Shown here: piece by piece, positions 22,746 through 33,959 of the stretch
Numbering within the stretch: position 1 is the first letter of the stretch
Layout of the letters: each line of letters opens with the position of its first letter
Source: Theodoxus fluviatilis
Taxonomy: Eukaryota; Mollusca; Gastropoda; Cycloneritida; Neritidae
Reading direction: 5' to 3'
Assembly: GCA_034096865.1 (NCBI GenBank)
Contig: JAWQFJ010001213.1
Location: 52,236-116,235, forward strand
DNA: 64,000 nt
Position numbers and translations under genes: made by a program
The notes under the pieces: model-generated
Databases searched by the model: none
What the model saw: only the letters and a program-made list of their open reading frames with translations
Told to the model about the DNA's origin: nothing

Positions 22746-24035
22746 ACGGGGATCCACAAAAACGAAATAAAACAGGTCCCGGGTTACTTACATGTCTTTA
22801 TATTTCAACATAAAACATGCCCGTAACAGGGGTAGAAAATAAAAATAAAAATAAAAAGAATGTTACATTGGTATATGGTTGAAACACAACATCCTCAATA
22901 ACCCAATCTTATAAAATTACATCTACTCTTCACCTACTCAACTCCCAACGGGGAAAATGAAAAAGCACAATCTCTCTCTCTCTCCACATTTGAATATTTT
23001 GCCTCAAGGGCTGAATGTAAGAAAGGCACTACTGCCTAATTCACTACCCTTGTAAAATAAAGTTCGTTCGTTCGTTCGTTCGTTCTCTCTCTCTCTCTCT
23101 CTGCCCGTCTCCGCTGTGTGTGGAGCCGATCTTTTCTCTTCGTCTGCTTCTCTCTTCTGTGCTTCGTCTTCCTCCACTCTCTTCTTCGTCTGCTTCACTC
23201 TTCGGTGCTTCGCCCTCCTCTTCTCTCTTATTCTTACTCAGCAGGCGGACCGATCTCTATCTTCTATCTTCTCTCAGTAGGCGGACTAATCTCTTCTCCT
23301 CGTCTGCTTCTCTTCTGTCTCTGCTCTCAGTAGGCGGACCGATCTCTTCTTCTCTCCTCTCAGTAGGCGGACTAATCTCTGTCCCCTTGCCCTCTCCGTA
23401 GGCAGACTGATCGCTGTCTTCTTGCTCTCTAACATAGCTATCTTCTCACAACCAATTCACGACCCACCTTTACTCACTATTACTCACACCTCAGAGCGAA
23501 CACCGCTCATCACCCAGGGGCAGCACTCAACTCCCATTTACTCCAAACCTTCCACTTCCATCTGTACACAGTGGTCGGACTACCAACCCCTCCAGCAAAA
23601 ACCAAGTCTCTCTCAGGTGAGATACTTCCGAAAACCTATTTCCCCATTACAGTGTGTGTGTGTGTGCGTGCATGCGTGGGCGCGCACGTGCGTGTGCATG
23701 CGTGTGTGTGTCTGTGTGCGTGTGGTGTGTGTGAGCGTGTGTGTGTGGGTGCGTGCGTCGGATATTTCGAACTCACCCCCAAGGAGACCAGATTGAGACT
23801 GTGTGTGTGTGTGTGTGCGTGCGTGCGTGTATGCCTTTTAAGACAGTTCGTGTTTACAGTATATTCATTTGAATATAAATAACATTTTCTTTTTCACTGA
23901 AAATGCTTTTTTACTTAGTCTAAGTTATTATAGGGAAAATGGGACAGCATGCAGTTTGTTGTTTACCTTCGATTTCTTTCTTTCAGGATCGACAACAGGG
24001 AAGAAACAAAAGTCGGTCGGGTTACCGTGTCCACG
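22745..24035. repeat. Low-complexity CT-rich tract with GT repeats
   Basis: Includes (TTCG)n and CT runs at 23060-23102. A loosely repeated CTCAGTAGGCGGACTAATCT phrase occurs about five times at 23238-23410, and GT/GC dinucleotides lie at 23650-23830. No gene was supported. Confidence 0.6.
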
Positions 24036-24039
24036 AGGT

Positions 24040-24325
24040 GTTTTTTTCCCTCTCTCTCTGTCTCTCTCTCTCTGTGTCTCTCTGTCTCTGTCTCTCTCTG
24101 TGTGTCTATCTCTCTCTCTCTGTCTATCTCTCTCTCTGTGTCTCTCTCTCTCTCTCACTCCCTCTCTCTCTGTCTCTCTCTCTCTCTGTGTGTCTCTCTC
24201 TGTCTCTCTCTCTCTCTCTGTGTGTCTCTCTCTCTCTCTGTCTCTCTCTCCCTCTCTCTCTATCTCTCTCTCTGTCTATCTCTCTCTCTGTCTCTCTCTC
24301 TCTGTCTCTCTCTCTCTCTCTCTCT
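24040..24325. repeat. (CT)n microsatellite with GTGT interruptions
   Basis: CTCTCTGT-type repeat. It abuts a short dispersed segment (24332-24400) that also occurs in reverse at 31663-31745, again beside a CT/GA run. Confidence 0.95.
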
Positions 24326-24331
24326 AGCAAT

Positions 24332-24440
24332 GCGTACCGCATGCGTTATGTTGAGCTGTTGCCCATAAAACAAGTGCTTCATCAGCGGGGAGCGGCAAGT
24401 ACAAATATTCATTTGAAAGTACAGGTGTTGAAAGTACAGC
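24332..24440 (+). repeat. Short dispersed repeat next to CT tract
   Basis: GCGTACCGCATGCGTTATGT, then TGAGCTGTTGCCC, ATAAAACAAGTGCTTCATCA and GGGGAGCGG are similar to the reverse complement of 31663-31745. Both copies touch a long CT/GA array. The element type is unknown. Confidence 0.55.
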
Positions 24441-24659
24441 CTACATGTATTCTGATGTGAGGCTGATGTTCCCGTCGTCAGGGATGTTGGGGCAGATCAG
24501 CCACAAGGGGTAGACCATTGAGACTTTGACATAACTCTCGTTCTACTAAGCCTGCCTGTGTATCTATTTCAGTGAGGATCGATTACATTGGGGCTACACC
24601 TTGGTAACGCCGATGTCTGCATTGTCTATGCAGAGTGGGGTGAGAGAGAAATATTGATT

Positions 24660-25090
24660 GAGTGATTGATCCTTATTTCGGCCGACGACCCGACATGATT
24701 GTACAACATCAATTACTCGTATATGAGACCATCATATGGCAATAAGGAGTTAAAAGGAAGAACTTGAAATAAACGCATACGAATCATATGATATCATTAC
24801 GTTATTACAGAACCAATTACTTACAAACCGTAGGAAAGAGGAATATAATTATGGACAAAAGGAAATCTGTCTGGTAACAATTCAAAGTTAAAATTAATAG
24901 TGTTATGTACAGGTAAAAAGCCTTACTGCTGATTAAAATTGAACCATACAGGCCTGATAGTCTATGTACACATTTATGCGGGGGGGATTTATCTCAATCA
25001 GCAATTGCACGTGCCAGTTATAATAAAAAATCTCGTGATAGCATAGACAATAGCATGCCATAACATTCAGGTTAAAAAAGTGCTAGTGTT
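24660..25090 (-). mobile_element. Probable 3' UTR of the non-LTR retrotransposon
   Basis: Sequence downstream of the polymerase stop codon on the minus strand. No further coding. The exact 3' end is not resolved. Confidence 0.4.
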
Positions 25091-26426
25091 CTAATGTGTG
25101 GAAACTACTTCATCCGTCCTTGTCACGTCTACATCGCTGTCTTCGGATATTTCCAGCATTTTTTCATCACGAAGTTTCAAACCATAATAAATAAACATTG
25201 CCGAGTTACGGGATTTCTCCTTATCTCGCCCATCTATCAAAAATGACACATTGTTTCTCGACCTTAGCAAGTATGGAGATAGGAATCTTTGTCTAAGTTC
25301 TTTATACATAGGGCATTGCAACATAAAATGCCTTTCATCTTCAGTTTCACTACAGAATGGACATGACCTTTCAGTGTTTATTTTTGTTTTTGTATGTATA
25401 TTGTTTTTTAATTCATTATTACCCATTCTAAAACGAACGAAGACGTCTCTAAATTTCTTAATGCCAATATAACTTAAATAATTTTCGCTCGTTAGCGCAT
25501 CTTTAAAGGTCCTGTACAAAACAAATCGATCACTGCTGCCTAGTTTACACAGCCAGTCTTGCTGATAATTGTCGCGTAGCCCCTGTCTCAAAGACCGGAG
25601 AAAAGCCTTTTCATTCATGGTGCCACCAGTCATCCACACATACCCAAGTCCGAGTTGTGAGAGACGGTTTTCTACCGATGTTGTCCAGTCATACTCTCGT
25701 GGTACATTTGCACTTAACAGCATGCGATAGGCCTGCTTAGGTAATCGGTTTTCGGGCATTTTAGATATCCTTAGCCAGTACTTTATACACTTCGTCATTG
25801 CTTGTATGAACAAAGGGTATCTCCCTAATTCACCATAACACTTGTTGTTGGACGATCTCATACCAACGTTTAAAAATCTTTTACAAGCAAAGTGGTGTGC
25901 TCTCTCGATAGTTTGTCTTCTGGTTGCGCCCCACAACTCTGCTCCATACAGAAGGGTAGGCAACACCTGGGCGTCAAATAATCTAAAGAATACGCATGGA
26001 TTCGTCGTGTGCAGATTCCACAAAGTTTTTTAAAGATGCACAATCTTTTGTTTTCCTTTTGTCACATGTTTTTCAAGGGCAGCAATTATAGACAGTTTGG
26101 TGGTGAATGTAAAGCCCAGATATATATAGTTGTTGACAACTTCCAAAGCTACACCACCAATGGTCCACCTTTCTCCTCTGGCGAGAAATCCACCCCGCCT
26201 AAAAACCATAACCTTGGTCTTGTCTTTGTTCACCTGAAGACCGAGCTCTTGTGAAACGTGGTTCAGGTTGTCTATTTGACATTGCAATCCCACAGGTGTT
26301 GTGGACAACAGTACTAGATCATCGGCAAACATGAGTAAAAATACTTCCGGTGTTCCCGGCGTTAACTGTACACCGTGTCTTCCATGTTTACGTATAAAAT
26401 CAGCTACATACGACACATATAGACAA
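25091..26426 (-). pseudogene. Non-LTR retrotransposon reverse transcriptase, C-terminal part
   Basis: This is the downstream part of a LINE-type polymerase. It continues the frame of 30298-31557 across the 3.87 kb insertion. It begins with CLYVSYVADFIRKHG and carries the catalytic FADDLVLLS motif (motif C), then a thumb-like region. A single in-frame TAA at 26030-26032 interrupts it, and the same frame continues (KTLWNLHTTNP...) to the end. The C-terminus has a CPFC...H...C zinc knuckle (CPFCSETEDERHFMLQCP) typical of LINE ORF2 proteins. Apart from that stop and the insertion the frame is intact, so the copy is relatively young. I did not assign a clade. The reverse transcriptase copies element RNA at nicked target DNA in the nucleus. 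This copy is inactive. Confidence 0.9.
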
Positions 26427-27267
26427 CAAGAAGGGCAAAGCCCATACGACTCACATGCTTGACCTTGACCTTTACATGACCTTGACCTTCAGGTGACCCT
26501 CAAGGTCAAGGTCAAACAACTACACCTAGCAATGACAGCATACACTAAGAAATGCTTTACACATTTTTCCTACCAAAATACCTTTGGCCTTGACCCAAGG
26601 TCAATGTCATCCAAGGTCATGCAACACAAAGCTGTTAATTCAAGACATAGGAAGCACAATGGTGCTTATTGGCACTTTCTACCATGAGATATGGTCACTT
26701 TTAGTGGTTCACTACCCCATTTTGGTCACATTTCATAAGGGTCAAAGTGACCTTGACCTTGATGATATATGAACAAATGTGTCTCATGATGAAAGTATAA
26801 CATGTGCCCCACATAATTATTAAGTTTGAAACAGTTATCTTCCATAGTTCAGGGTCAAGGTCACTTCAAAATATGTATACAATCCAACTTTGAAGAGCTC
26901 CTGTGACCTTGACCTTGAAGCAAGGTCAACCAAACTGGTATCAAAAGATAGGGCTTGCTTTGACCTATATACCACTTGTAGCTAAGGTCGCCATTCTCAA
27001 TAACGTGGGAGAAAATTGGGAAAATGTGAAAAATGACTGTTTTTGAGACCACATTTATGGCTCCTGTGACCTTGACCTTCAAGTCACTATGTATGTTTTT
27101 TGAGGCCTTGTCATCATACACCATCATGCCACATTTGGTGTTGATAGACTTAATAGTCTCCGAGAAAAATCCAACGTTTAAGTTTTTGACGCCCGGACGG
27201 ACGGACGCCCGGACGGACGGACGACACGGCTCAGTACATAGACTCACTTTTGCTTCGCATGCGAGTC
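26427..27267 (-). mobile_element. Complete short Helentron/HINE-like copy
   Basis: Bounded by CAAGAAGGGCAAAGCCCATA (low end) and TTCGCATGCGAGTC (high end). It contains many TGACCTTGACC / TCAAGGTCA words and an ACGCCCGGACGGACGG microsatellite near 27190-27225. It is closely similar to 50359-51184 and 53651-54512. Confidence 0.85.
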
Positions 27268-29724
27268 AATAAAACAGGGATACTCAGAATTACTCAAACC
27301 CCTTTCTGAAATAAACCCTCCCACTCCAGAACTTCCAAATTAGTAATTGCAGAGACTTGCTCACTCCCACTGAGCAGTCTAGGGAAAATGTCCCCCTCTC
27401 ACAGGGCAATTAACAAGATAATCCCCTCTCACAGGACTGTGTAAAGTTCCCAGTGAACTAATGCTCAAACTGCTGCAAGCACCCAACACTTCCACTTACT
27501 CCCAGGCGACAGGTAAAGCGACCCCAAACGGGTCAAAGCTAACTCCACCCCATCCTGGAAGGCAGCAGAGCATCTGCACCCTTCACAGCCCAACACCAGT
27601 AACTGGAATAAATTCAAGAATAATTCAAGAAAAGAACACCAAGTTCCTAAAGAATTCCAATTACAAATATTCCACTTCTCTCCTATGTGAAGTTAAAGAA
27701 TACTTAAGGAGTTACAGCAAGTTGCTAGAATGCCAATGGCCTCTGAGGCCACACCCCTTTCACTCCCACACAGCCTGTCACTCAAACCTGACCTCACGCC
27801 AACCTCACCCCTGGCTGACGTCACGCGTACAATAACAAAGGTGCATTCCAATCCTCACTCCACTTGCACGCGCCCCTTCACCCACCAGCCGATCACACGC
27901 GCTCTGACGCTGGACTGCTGAAACAAATGAATGAGTGAAGAAAGCAGATAGCAAGGCGTATTTCTTACCCTTGCTGTCCAGACTCTGCTCCCGGAGTGGT
28001 CTCAGGCCACTCACACACGACTTCACCTTATAATTAAAGCCGCCCTCCTACCCAGAAATTCTAACTTTTCCCTATAAGTTGAATTACAGTCTTACCACAC
28101 ACACAGGTCAATCCAAGACTACAGAGAAGACCGCTCTCTCATAGCCATCAGGGTAGATAACGCTCCCGCGCTCTCACACAGTGGCGTTAATAGGCAAAAC
28201 CCCTGCCTATTCTGATAGAGGTTACTGACAATAGCACGCAGCTTCACACAGTCAGTTCTTGAAAAGTCAATTTCAATACACATAGGGCTATCCAACGGTC
28301 AGTTCATACAGTCACAGTGTGGATGATTACGTCCAAATTTATCGAACCACTTAATCTTCCATCCAGTACTCGGTGCTTATTCCCTAGCCACCCAAAGCTG
28401 CGCCTCTCACTGCTCTCTTCAGAGGAGGACGCTAGCGTCTGACCACCCTATCAGAATTCCGTTAAGAATCCATACGCGTCTACACCCGAAGGCACAACCA
28501 GACCTTAATGAATAGGGTTAGACAAACGTCCACACTCAAAGGCAATTTCCACACCTTAACATAGAGTCGGACAACGTCTGTACTCAAAGGCACATTCCAC
28601 ACCTTATCATAGAGTCAGACACATACACTCTCTCCGAGCCTCTCTGCCGTCTCCTACTACCTCGACTTGGAGAAAGGACAAAGTTTGTAGTGAACCACAC
28701 TACGCAAAGTAAAAGTACTTGCAGCCTAGTATTTCCCCTCCGTTGAGGAAAGTCGCACACTCCGTGCAAAGGAGGACTGTTCAGGCGGACGCAGGCACAC
28801 CACCCAGCGTCGACACAGAGTTCTGGGGAAAAACTCTATCGGTAGATGGCTGCGGACCATCCCAACACCATCCACGGACATCAGCTCCACGGTACACCAT
28901 CCGCGAATCAGGAACCCTCTAAATTAAGCCTGAAACATATAAGGACCCACTACTAAGCTCTATTTTCTCCATGACAAATCCTTACATAGAATTTACTCGA
29001 CCAAGGCGACCGACTTAACCACAACTTCCCAGAGAATCTTTCCTCGCACTGTCAATGCGAGAAATCCCATTTAAATGACCATCCCCTCACTAGAATGGAA
29101 TTACATTTAATAATTTACACGGATAGGGCTTTATCCTTACTCCTCCCAAAGAATGAGTTCAATTTAGACACAAATTTAAGCACACCGGCATGTCTCTCTT
29201 CTCACTCCTATCCTAACAGTCATAATTTTCCCAAACGAGGCGAAAACGAATGAACCGAAATTTCTTCTTACCCCAGACCTCGGGCTGTGACACCTCCAGA
29301 ACCGAATCACAATAATCCAAAGCTAGCCTTCTTCTTATCTCAGCCGAGATAAACTTTCTGAAGTGAACCGGACTTCGCCTGGCCGCCTAATGCGGCAGCA
29401 GCCGCTCCCGCCCGCTGATGGTCGTCGTCTACCTGACAGCGCGCAATCAGAATCGAGCTCGACCCTTGACACGTGACTAATCTCCAATCAGGCCTCGCTA
29501 ATTTCGCGCGCTTGGCCCATCTCCCAATCATCACTCGACTTGTCTTCGCGCTATTTCAGACCCGTGTTAAGAAATGTGTAAACCCCAAATGCCGCATTGC
29601 GCACCAGTTTCCCGCCTAACGAGATTCTATTTATAACGATGAAGCAAGCCCCTATCTCCTATGCTTAACGCTACAGCGCAACCCGTACACTCTTCATTCA
29701 TACTAATTAATCACCCATTCGTCG
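27268..29724. other. Internal segment of the composite element, no gene seen
   Basis: It differs from the flanking element and was found only once in the window. Repeated phrases such as CTCTCACAGG (27395-27440) and ACTCAAAGGCA (28480-28600) occur, but no convincing exon downstream of the THAP exon was found. It may be intron captured with the THAP exon or an older nested insertion. Confidence 0.45.
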
Positions 29725-29732
29725 CTATCTTG

Positions 29733-29961
29733 CGACACCCTTGATGAAGTGTCTAGAACAAACGCGTGTCCAAGTGCGAACTGTCTTGTCTGTCACCTCC
29801 TTTCTGTTGATCTGTTTGATCCAAAGTCGTCTTCTTTTTGCTGTCAATTCGCGAATTTGTGACCCCTTGTTAGTAATCAATGTTGGAATCCTATGGTAGG
29901 ACACAACATTCGTTCGTTTACTACTGTGGGAACAGCCATTCACACAGCAATCGTTCGTCAT
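29733..29961 (-). CDS. THAP-type zinc finger exon
   Basis: From ATG at 29961 the frame encodes a THAP domain start. A C-x3-C pair (CCVNGC, residues 6-10) is followed by the conserved His-x-x-Pro step (HRIP), a basic stretch with the invariant Trp (RRRLWIKQ), then CSRHF (the C-x2-H pair) and IKG near residue 75. THAP domains are sequence-specific DNA-binding zinc fingers of about 80-90 residues, found in host regulators and in P-element-type transposases. The AVP box that normally closes the domain is absent, so it must come from another exon. A weak donor (AAGG then GTGTCG) lies near 29733, where THAP genes often splice. The exon lies inside the composite mobile element in the same orientation as it, which suggests capture. 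Whether it is still expressed, and what follows, cannot be told. Confidence 0.75.
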
Positions 29962-30077
29962 TGTGAAAATGAAAACTTCAAAACACGCGGCTGGCAGTGC
30001 ATTCAGAGTAACGACCCTCCAGCAAACCCTCCAGGGGCGTGTACACAGAAAGTGATGACGCGAATCGGGAGAGGTCG

Positions 30078-30297
30078 ATGGCCCCTGCGACCTTGACCTT
30101 GAAGCAAGGTCAAGTCACAGTGTATGTTTTTGACGCCTTATCATCATACACCATTATGCCAAATTGGGTGTTGAAAGACTTAATAGTCTCCGAGAAAAAT
30201 CCAACGTTAAAGTTTTAAACGGACGCCCGGACGCCCGGACGCCCGGACGGACGAAACGGGTGAGTACATAGACTCACTTTTGCTTCGCATGTGAGTC
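30078..30297 (-). mobile_element. Helentron/HINE-like 5' terminal piece
   Basis: Matches only the last 220 bp (plus-strand 3' side) of the complete copies, from ATGGCCCCTGCGACCTTGAC to CGCATGTGAGTC, including the GGACGCCCGGACGCCC microsatellite. Confidence 0.85.
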
Positions 30298-31557
30298 AAA
30301 AAAATATTGGAGACTCAACTGCCCCCTGCCTCACGCCACCCGGACATTTAAAAGGATCTGACAAGGTCCCGTTCCATCGAACACATGCACACACTTCTGA
30401 ATACACAGCCTTGAGCATCCTAAAACATTTAGTTGAAATACCCAGCTTCTCAAATACTTGCCCCAGGCGAGCTCTGTCTACCGAATCAAAAGCCTTCTGG
30501 TAGTCAATAAAAGCAGCATACAGTTTTCCTCGACCCCGGCCGTACACGTGTTTTACTGCAATAGAATAGAGTGTAAATATATGGTCGGTTGTTGAATGAT
30601 CTTTCCGGAAACCCGCTTGTTCAAAAGAGAACTTATTTTCCCATTCGGCCCCATTTCGTAAACGATTTGTAAGGATTGACATGAAAAGTTTGCTAATGGT
30701 ACACAGTAAAGAAATACCTCGGTAGTTTTTCAGCTGAACTCTGTCTCCCGTCTTAAAAATTGGGACTATTATTGACTCTCTCCAGGTGCGAGGGAAATAT
30801 TGTTTGTCATACAGGGTATTAAAAAACAAGATGAGAAAGGGAGTGATGCTGCCAGCTGCAAGCTTCCACAGATCCCCTGGGATTTCATCTACGCCTGGTG
30901 CTCTCTTGGGACGGAGCTTGGCTATAGCAAGACTCACCTCCTCTTCTGCTATTGGAGCATCTAGTTCTTCATGATGGATAATACGTTTTTCTGGCTCATG
31001 CAGGGTAGGTCTATCTGAACTAAACAAGCACTCAAAATAGTTTGCCCAGTCCTCGTAAATCAATAAGGGGTTGCTCTCTATTTCTACCCGCGGCAAGTCG
31101 TACAAGGACCAAAAGATGGAGGGTGTATTTATGCTGTTCATAAGTTTTTGACAGGAATCTTGATAATGTTTTCTCTTCTTATCTCGGATAAGTTGTTTGT
31201 AATTTTTTCTGCAATGTATGTATTTATCTTTGTCTGCCTTTACACCAGTTCTTCGGAACTGACAGAGTGCATTCCAGGCAGTCTGTTTGGCTTCCCGACA
31301 GTCTTTGTCAAACCACTTTGGTTGATATCCGTCCCTACTATTTCCTATTCTAACTTCTCGAACCATGCACTCTGCGCTAGCTCTCAAGGTCTGAATGAAT
31401 ACGCTTAGGGCAGATTCAACATTATCATGTATATTTTGCATTGCCAAATCAAGGTCAGCCCTAAACTGGGAAGATAGCGTATTCAACTCAACATCCTGAG
31501 ATTTTTCCCTGTCCCATACAAGTTTTCTAACCGTTTTCCTACGAGGGCAAATGTTTT
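30298..31557 (-). pseudogene. Non-LTR retrotransposon reverse transcriptase, N-terminal and fingers/palm part
   Basis: An open minus-strand frame of about 400 codons carries an N-terminal linker, then RT motifs in order. PKRAPGVDEIPGDLW is motif 1-like and ESIIVPIFKTGD with NYRGISLL are motif 2. QAGFRKDHST follows, then LYAAFIDYQKAFDSVDR (motif A, catalytic Asp) and CPGGVRQGAVESPIF (motif B). The frame stops being LINE at the Helentron-like insertion and resumes at 26426. Upstream of 31557 there is a stop and then a GA microsatellite. The endonuclease domain is missing, so the copy is 5'-truncated, as is usual for LINEs. Confidence 0.93.
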
Positions 31558-31559
31558 TC

Positions 31560-31560
<1 letters not shown>

Positions 31561-31647
<87 letters not shown>

Positions 31648-31650
31648 GGA
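31561..31650. repeat. (GA)n microsatellite with poly-G end
   Basis: About 38 GA units followed by 12 G. It marks the 5' truncation point of the LINE. Confidence 0.97.
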
Positions 31651-31662
31651 AGATTTTGCAGT

Positions 31663-31765
31663 CAAGCACACACTGCTCTACCGTTCCACACTGAAGGAGC
31701 ACTTGTTTCATTGGCAGTATTTCAGCATAACTCACACGGTACTTAAAAAAAGGCACATGCCCCTC
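31663..31765 (-). repeat. Short dispersed repeat, second copy
   Basis: The reverse complement is similar to 24332-24440 (GTACCGTGTGAGTTATGCTG, then CAATGAAACAAGTGCT and TGTGGAACGG). Confidence 0.55.
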
Positions 31766-32039
31766 CATTTCTGATCCCCCTAGCCCCACTTCACTCCCTC
31801 ATCTCTCGTTTCTTTCTCAGCGCTTCAGAAAAAAGCAATTCTTGAAGCTACAGCAAAGTTTGCATGTACTGTACAAAGTTCCGTACGCTGCAACTATGGG
31901 ATGGCGGGCGACCTACAATGAAGTGAAATAATGCATCAAGGAGATGTGAAGGAGTATCCTTCAAATATCGTACAAACTTTGGGCCTATAAGTTCATCCAG
32001 TATTTGAGACAACTTTTTCGTATTTCTGCGCTGTCTGGT

Positions 32040-32365
32040 TTGATAAGGCGTCAAGGCTGATGAGCCCTTGGGCTCCATCCACCCCTCCCTAAGTGCTTTG
32101 TGGGTGACGAGGGAAATCGAAATGTGAATTTTTCCCTATCGGCTTTTATGCTTTTTCGTGTTTGAAGTTTCTATACAGCATCCCACGGCTGATGGGCAGT
32201 GGGACTCGAATTAATGGATTTCATGTAACTGGTTAAATGAATCGTACTAGAATCCACTGTCGTGGAGTATTTTTTAATACCTTGATAAAGATGGGTGTTT
32301 ATTAACACTGTGGCCTTATATAGCATACAAGGCTGACAGGCCCTTAAACTCCATCCATCCACCCA
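32040..32365 (+). mobile_element. LINE family A 3' UTR and tail
   Basis: GATGAGCCCTTGGGCTCCAT near 32060, then CTAAGTGCTTTGTGGGTGAC, GAATCGTACTAGAATCCACT and GGCCTTATATAGCATACAAG, then a CATCCATCC tail. Parallel to 17470-17785. Confidence 0.7.
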
Positions 32366-32544
32366 TTGTTTGACAAGGACCAGTACAGGAAGTTGTTTTA
32401 TATTGAAAAGAAAGAGAAGTCTGCCAAACACTCAGGGTACTGTGTGGTGTTTGTTGGATGCTTAAAAACCTACACGTTCCGAAAAAGTTGACGGCATGGT
32501 CAAAGGTGGAAAAACATAACGCACGAAGTCGACAGGTTCGGGAT

Positions 32545-32770
32545 GGTGGTTGGATGGATGGATGGTGTTTACGGCCTATTAGCCTTTGCAGGCTATGTAA
32601 GGCCATTATGCACAAGCATTACTGGAATAGTTGAGATGGATGGATGGACGGTGTTTTACGGCCTATCAGCCTTTGTAGGCTATGTAAGGATATTAAGCAC
32701 AAGCATTACTGGAATAGTTGAGATGGATGGATGGACGGTGTCTTACGGCCTATCAGCCTTTGCAGGCTGT
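32545..32770 (-). mobile_element. SINE family A tail segments in reverse, three in tandem
   Basis: A module of (GGAT)n, then GTGTTTTACGGCCTATCAGC, TTTGTAGGCTATGTAAGG, ATTAAGCACAAGCATTAC and TGGAATAGTTGAG repeats at 32550, 32637 and 32723. Each is about 87 bp, so the SINE tail has itself become a tandem repeat. Confidence 0.8.
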
Positions 32771-32774
32771 GGCG

Positions 32775-33140
32775 AAACTGTGATTTCCCATGCTTTCTGT
32801 TTACTAGACTGTTTAGCATGTGTCTGCCGAGCCGTAGCGTTAGTGGTTTTTTTTCTTGCCCTGAGCCGGTGTCAGTACAGAATTGACCCCTGTGTAGGTG
32901 AAGGACTTGAAAGTGTTACGAGTGTAGTGGACTCCACTGGCGTTTTAACGCTGACCAACCTGTGACTTTCAACTTGTGAATTGACCAGTCAGAGTGGAGT
33001 GGGATGGACAGTGGTGATTGGACTGGCTGAACTTGGTGACGTCAGTGAAGGCATTTAAACGAGTGTCGCCGGATGCTCGTGGCGTCATATCATTTATTTT
33101 TAGCGGAGCAGTGACATCGGCGCCCTGCTTGGTGTAGGTG
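32775..33140. other. Unassigned sequence upstream of the 42 bp array
   Basis: Contains GGTGACGTCAGTG (near 33038) with a perfect CRE core (TGACGTCA). It could belong to a promoter or an LTR. No gene was supported. Confidence 0.35.
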
Positions 33141-33148
33141 TTTTGCTC

Positions 33149-33392
33149 TTCGCTGGTGACTTCGGTCTGTACGCAAGAGTGGTGGAACTCTTCGCTGGTG
33201 ACTTCGGTCTGTACGCAAGAGTGGTGGAACTCTTCGCTGGTGACTTCGGTCTGTACGCAAGAGCGGTGGAACTCTTCGCTGGTGACTTCGGTCTGTACGC
33301 AAGAGTGGTGGAACTCTTCGCTGGTGACTTCGGTCTGTACGCAAGAGCGGTGGAACTCTTCGCTGGTGACTTCGGTCTGTACGCAAGAGTGA
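33149..33392. repeat. 42 bp minisatellite, ~6 units
   Basis: The unit starts TTCGCTGGTGACTTCGGTCT and continues GTACGCAAGAGTGGTGGAAC-TC. Because 42 is a multiple of three, each frame repeats as 14 residues (plus strand LFAGDFGLYARVVE). Frames are open on both strands. The plus frame from 33143 continues to 33580 without a stop, but there is no other support for a protein. Confidence 0.93.
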
Positions 33393-33959
33393 AGGAGGAA
33401 CAAGTTCCCTCTGCACGACCCAGAGGAAGAAATGCCAGAGAGAGAGAGAGAGAGAACGAAAGGATGCCAAGTTCAACTGTTTTCATCGACTGTGGTGATT
33501 TTCCTCCCGGGTCACCGGCTGCAATGTCGGTGCACTCAGACCCCCTTCCCCCAATTTCAACCCCAGTGCTGGTGCGATAGGCGCGGGGTATAAGTCCGTG
33601 CTTCTCCAACTTCACGATTTCATCGAAAGGGTCAGCTAAGTACACTTAATTAATTACCTCGGCTCGGGCAGACATCTTTCTTTTCATTGTTTGTTTTTCC
33701 ATGTCTCGCTGCAAGTTTGTTGAAATGAATTGATTGCTTCTACTTGCATTCTATGCATTTTTGTAGCGCTTGTCGCTCATTCACCTTTCACGGGTAAATG
33801 CATCCTGAAAATTAAACTACTTCCTTTGACTTGATATTGGTTTTGCCATTGCTTCATTGTCAGACATTTACCATCTAGCGTTTGAATGGAGGAGTGAAGG
33901 TGCGTGCTTCGGTTCTTCCCCTAGACATTTAAACAAGCCATTTGATTAAAGAACGAGTA

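Larger units (their letters stand above)
26427..30297 (-). mobile_element. Composite Helentron/HINE-like insertion carrying a THAP exon
   Basis: This 3.87 kb block splits the LINE polymerase frame exactly between an ATATTTTTTT run and GTCTATATG; removing it restores the frame. Read on the minus strand it starts with GACTCACATGC (30297) and ends with GCATGTGAGTCG, then a GGGCTTTGCCC hairpin, then TTCTTG (26427). Subterminal inverted repeats, a hairpin near one end, and insertion between T residues without a clear target duplication match the description of Helentron-type (Helitron2/HINE) elements. Inside are a 220 bp 5' piece (30297-30078), 2.8 kb of unrelated sequence with a THAP exon (30077-27268) and a complete 841 bp copy (27267-26427). 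No Rep/helicase was seen, so it would be non-autonomous. Confidence 0.65.
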
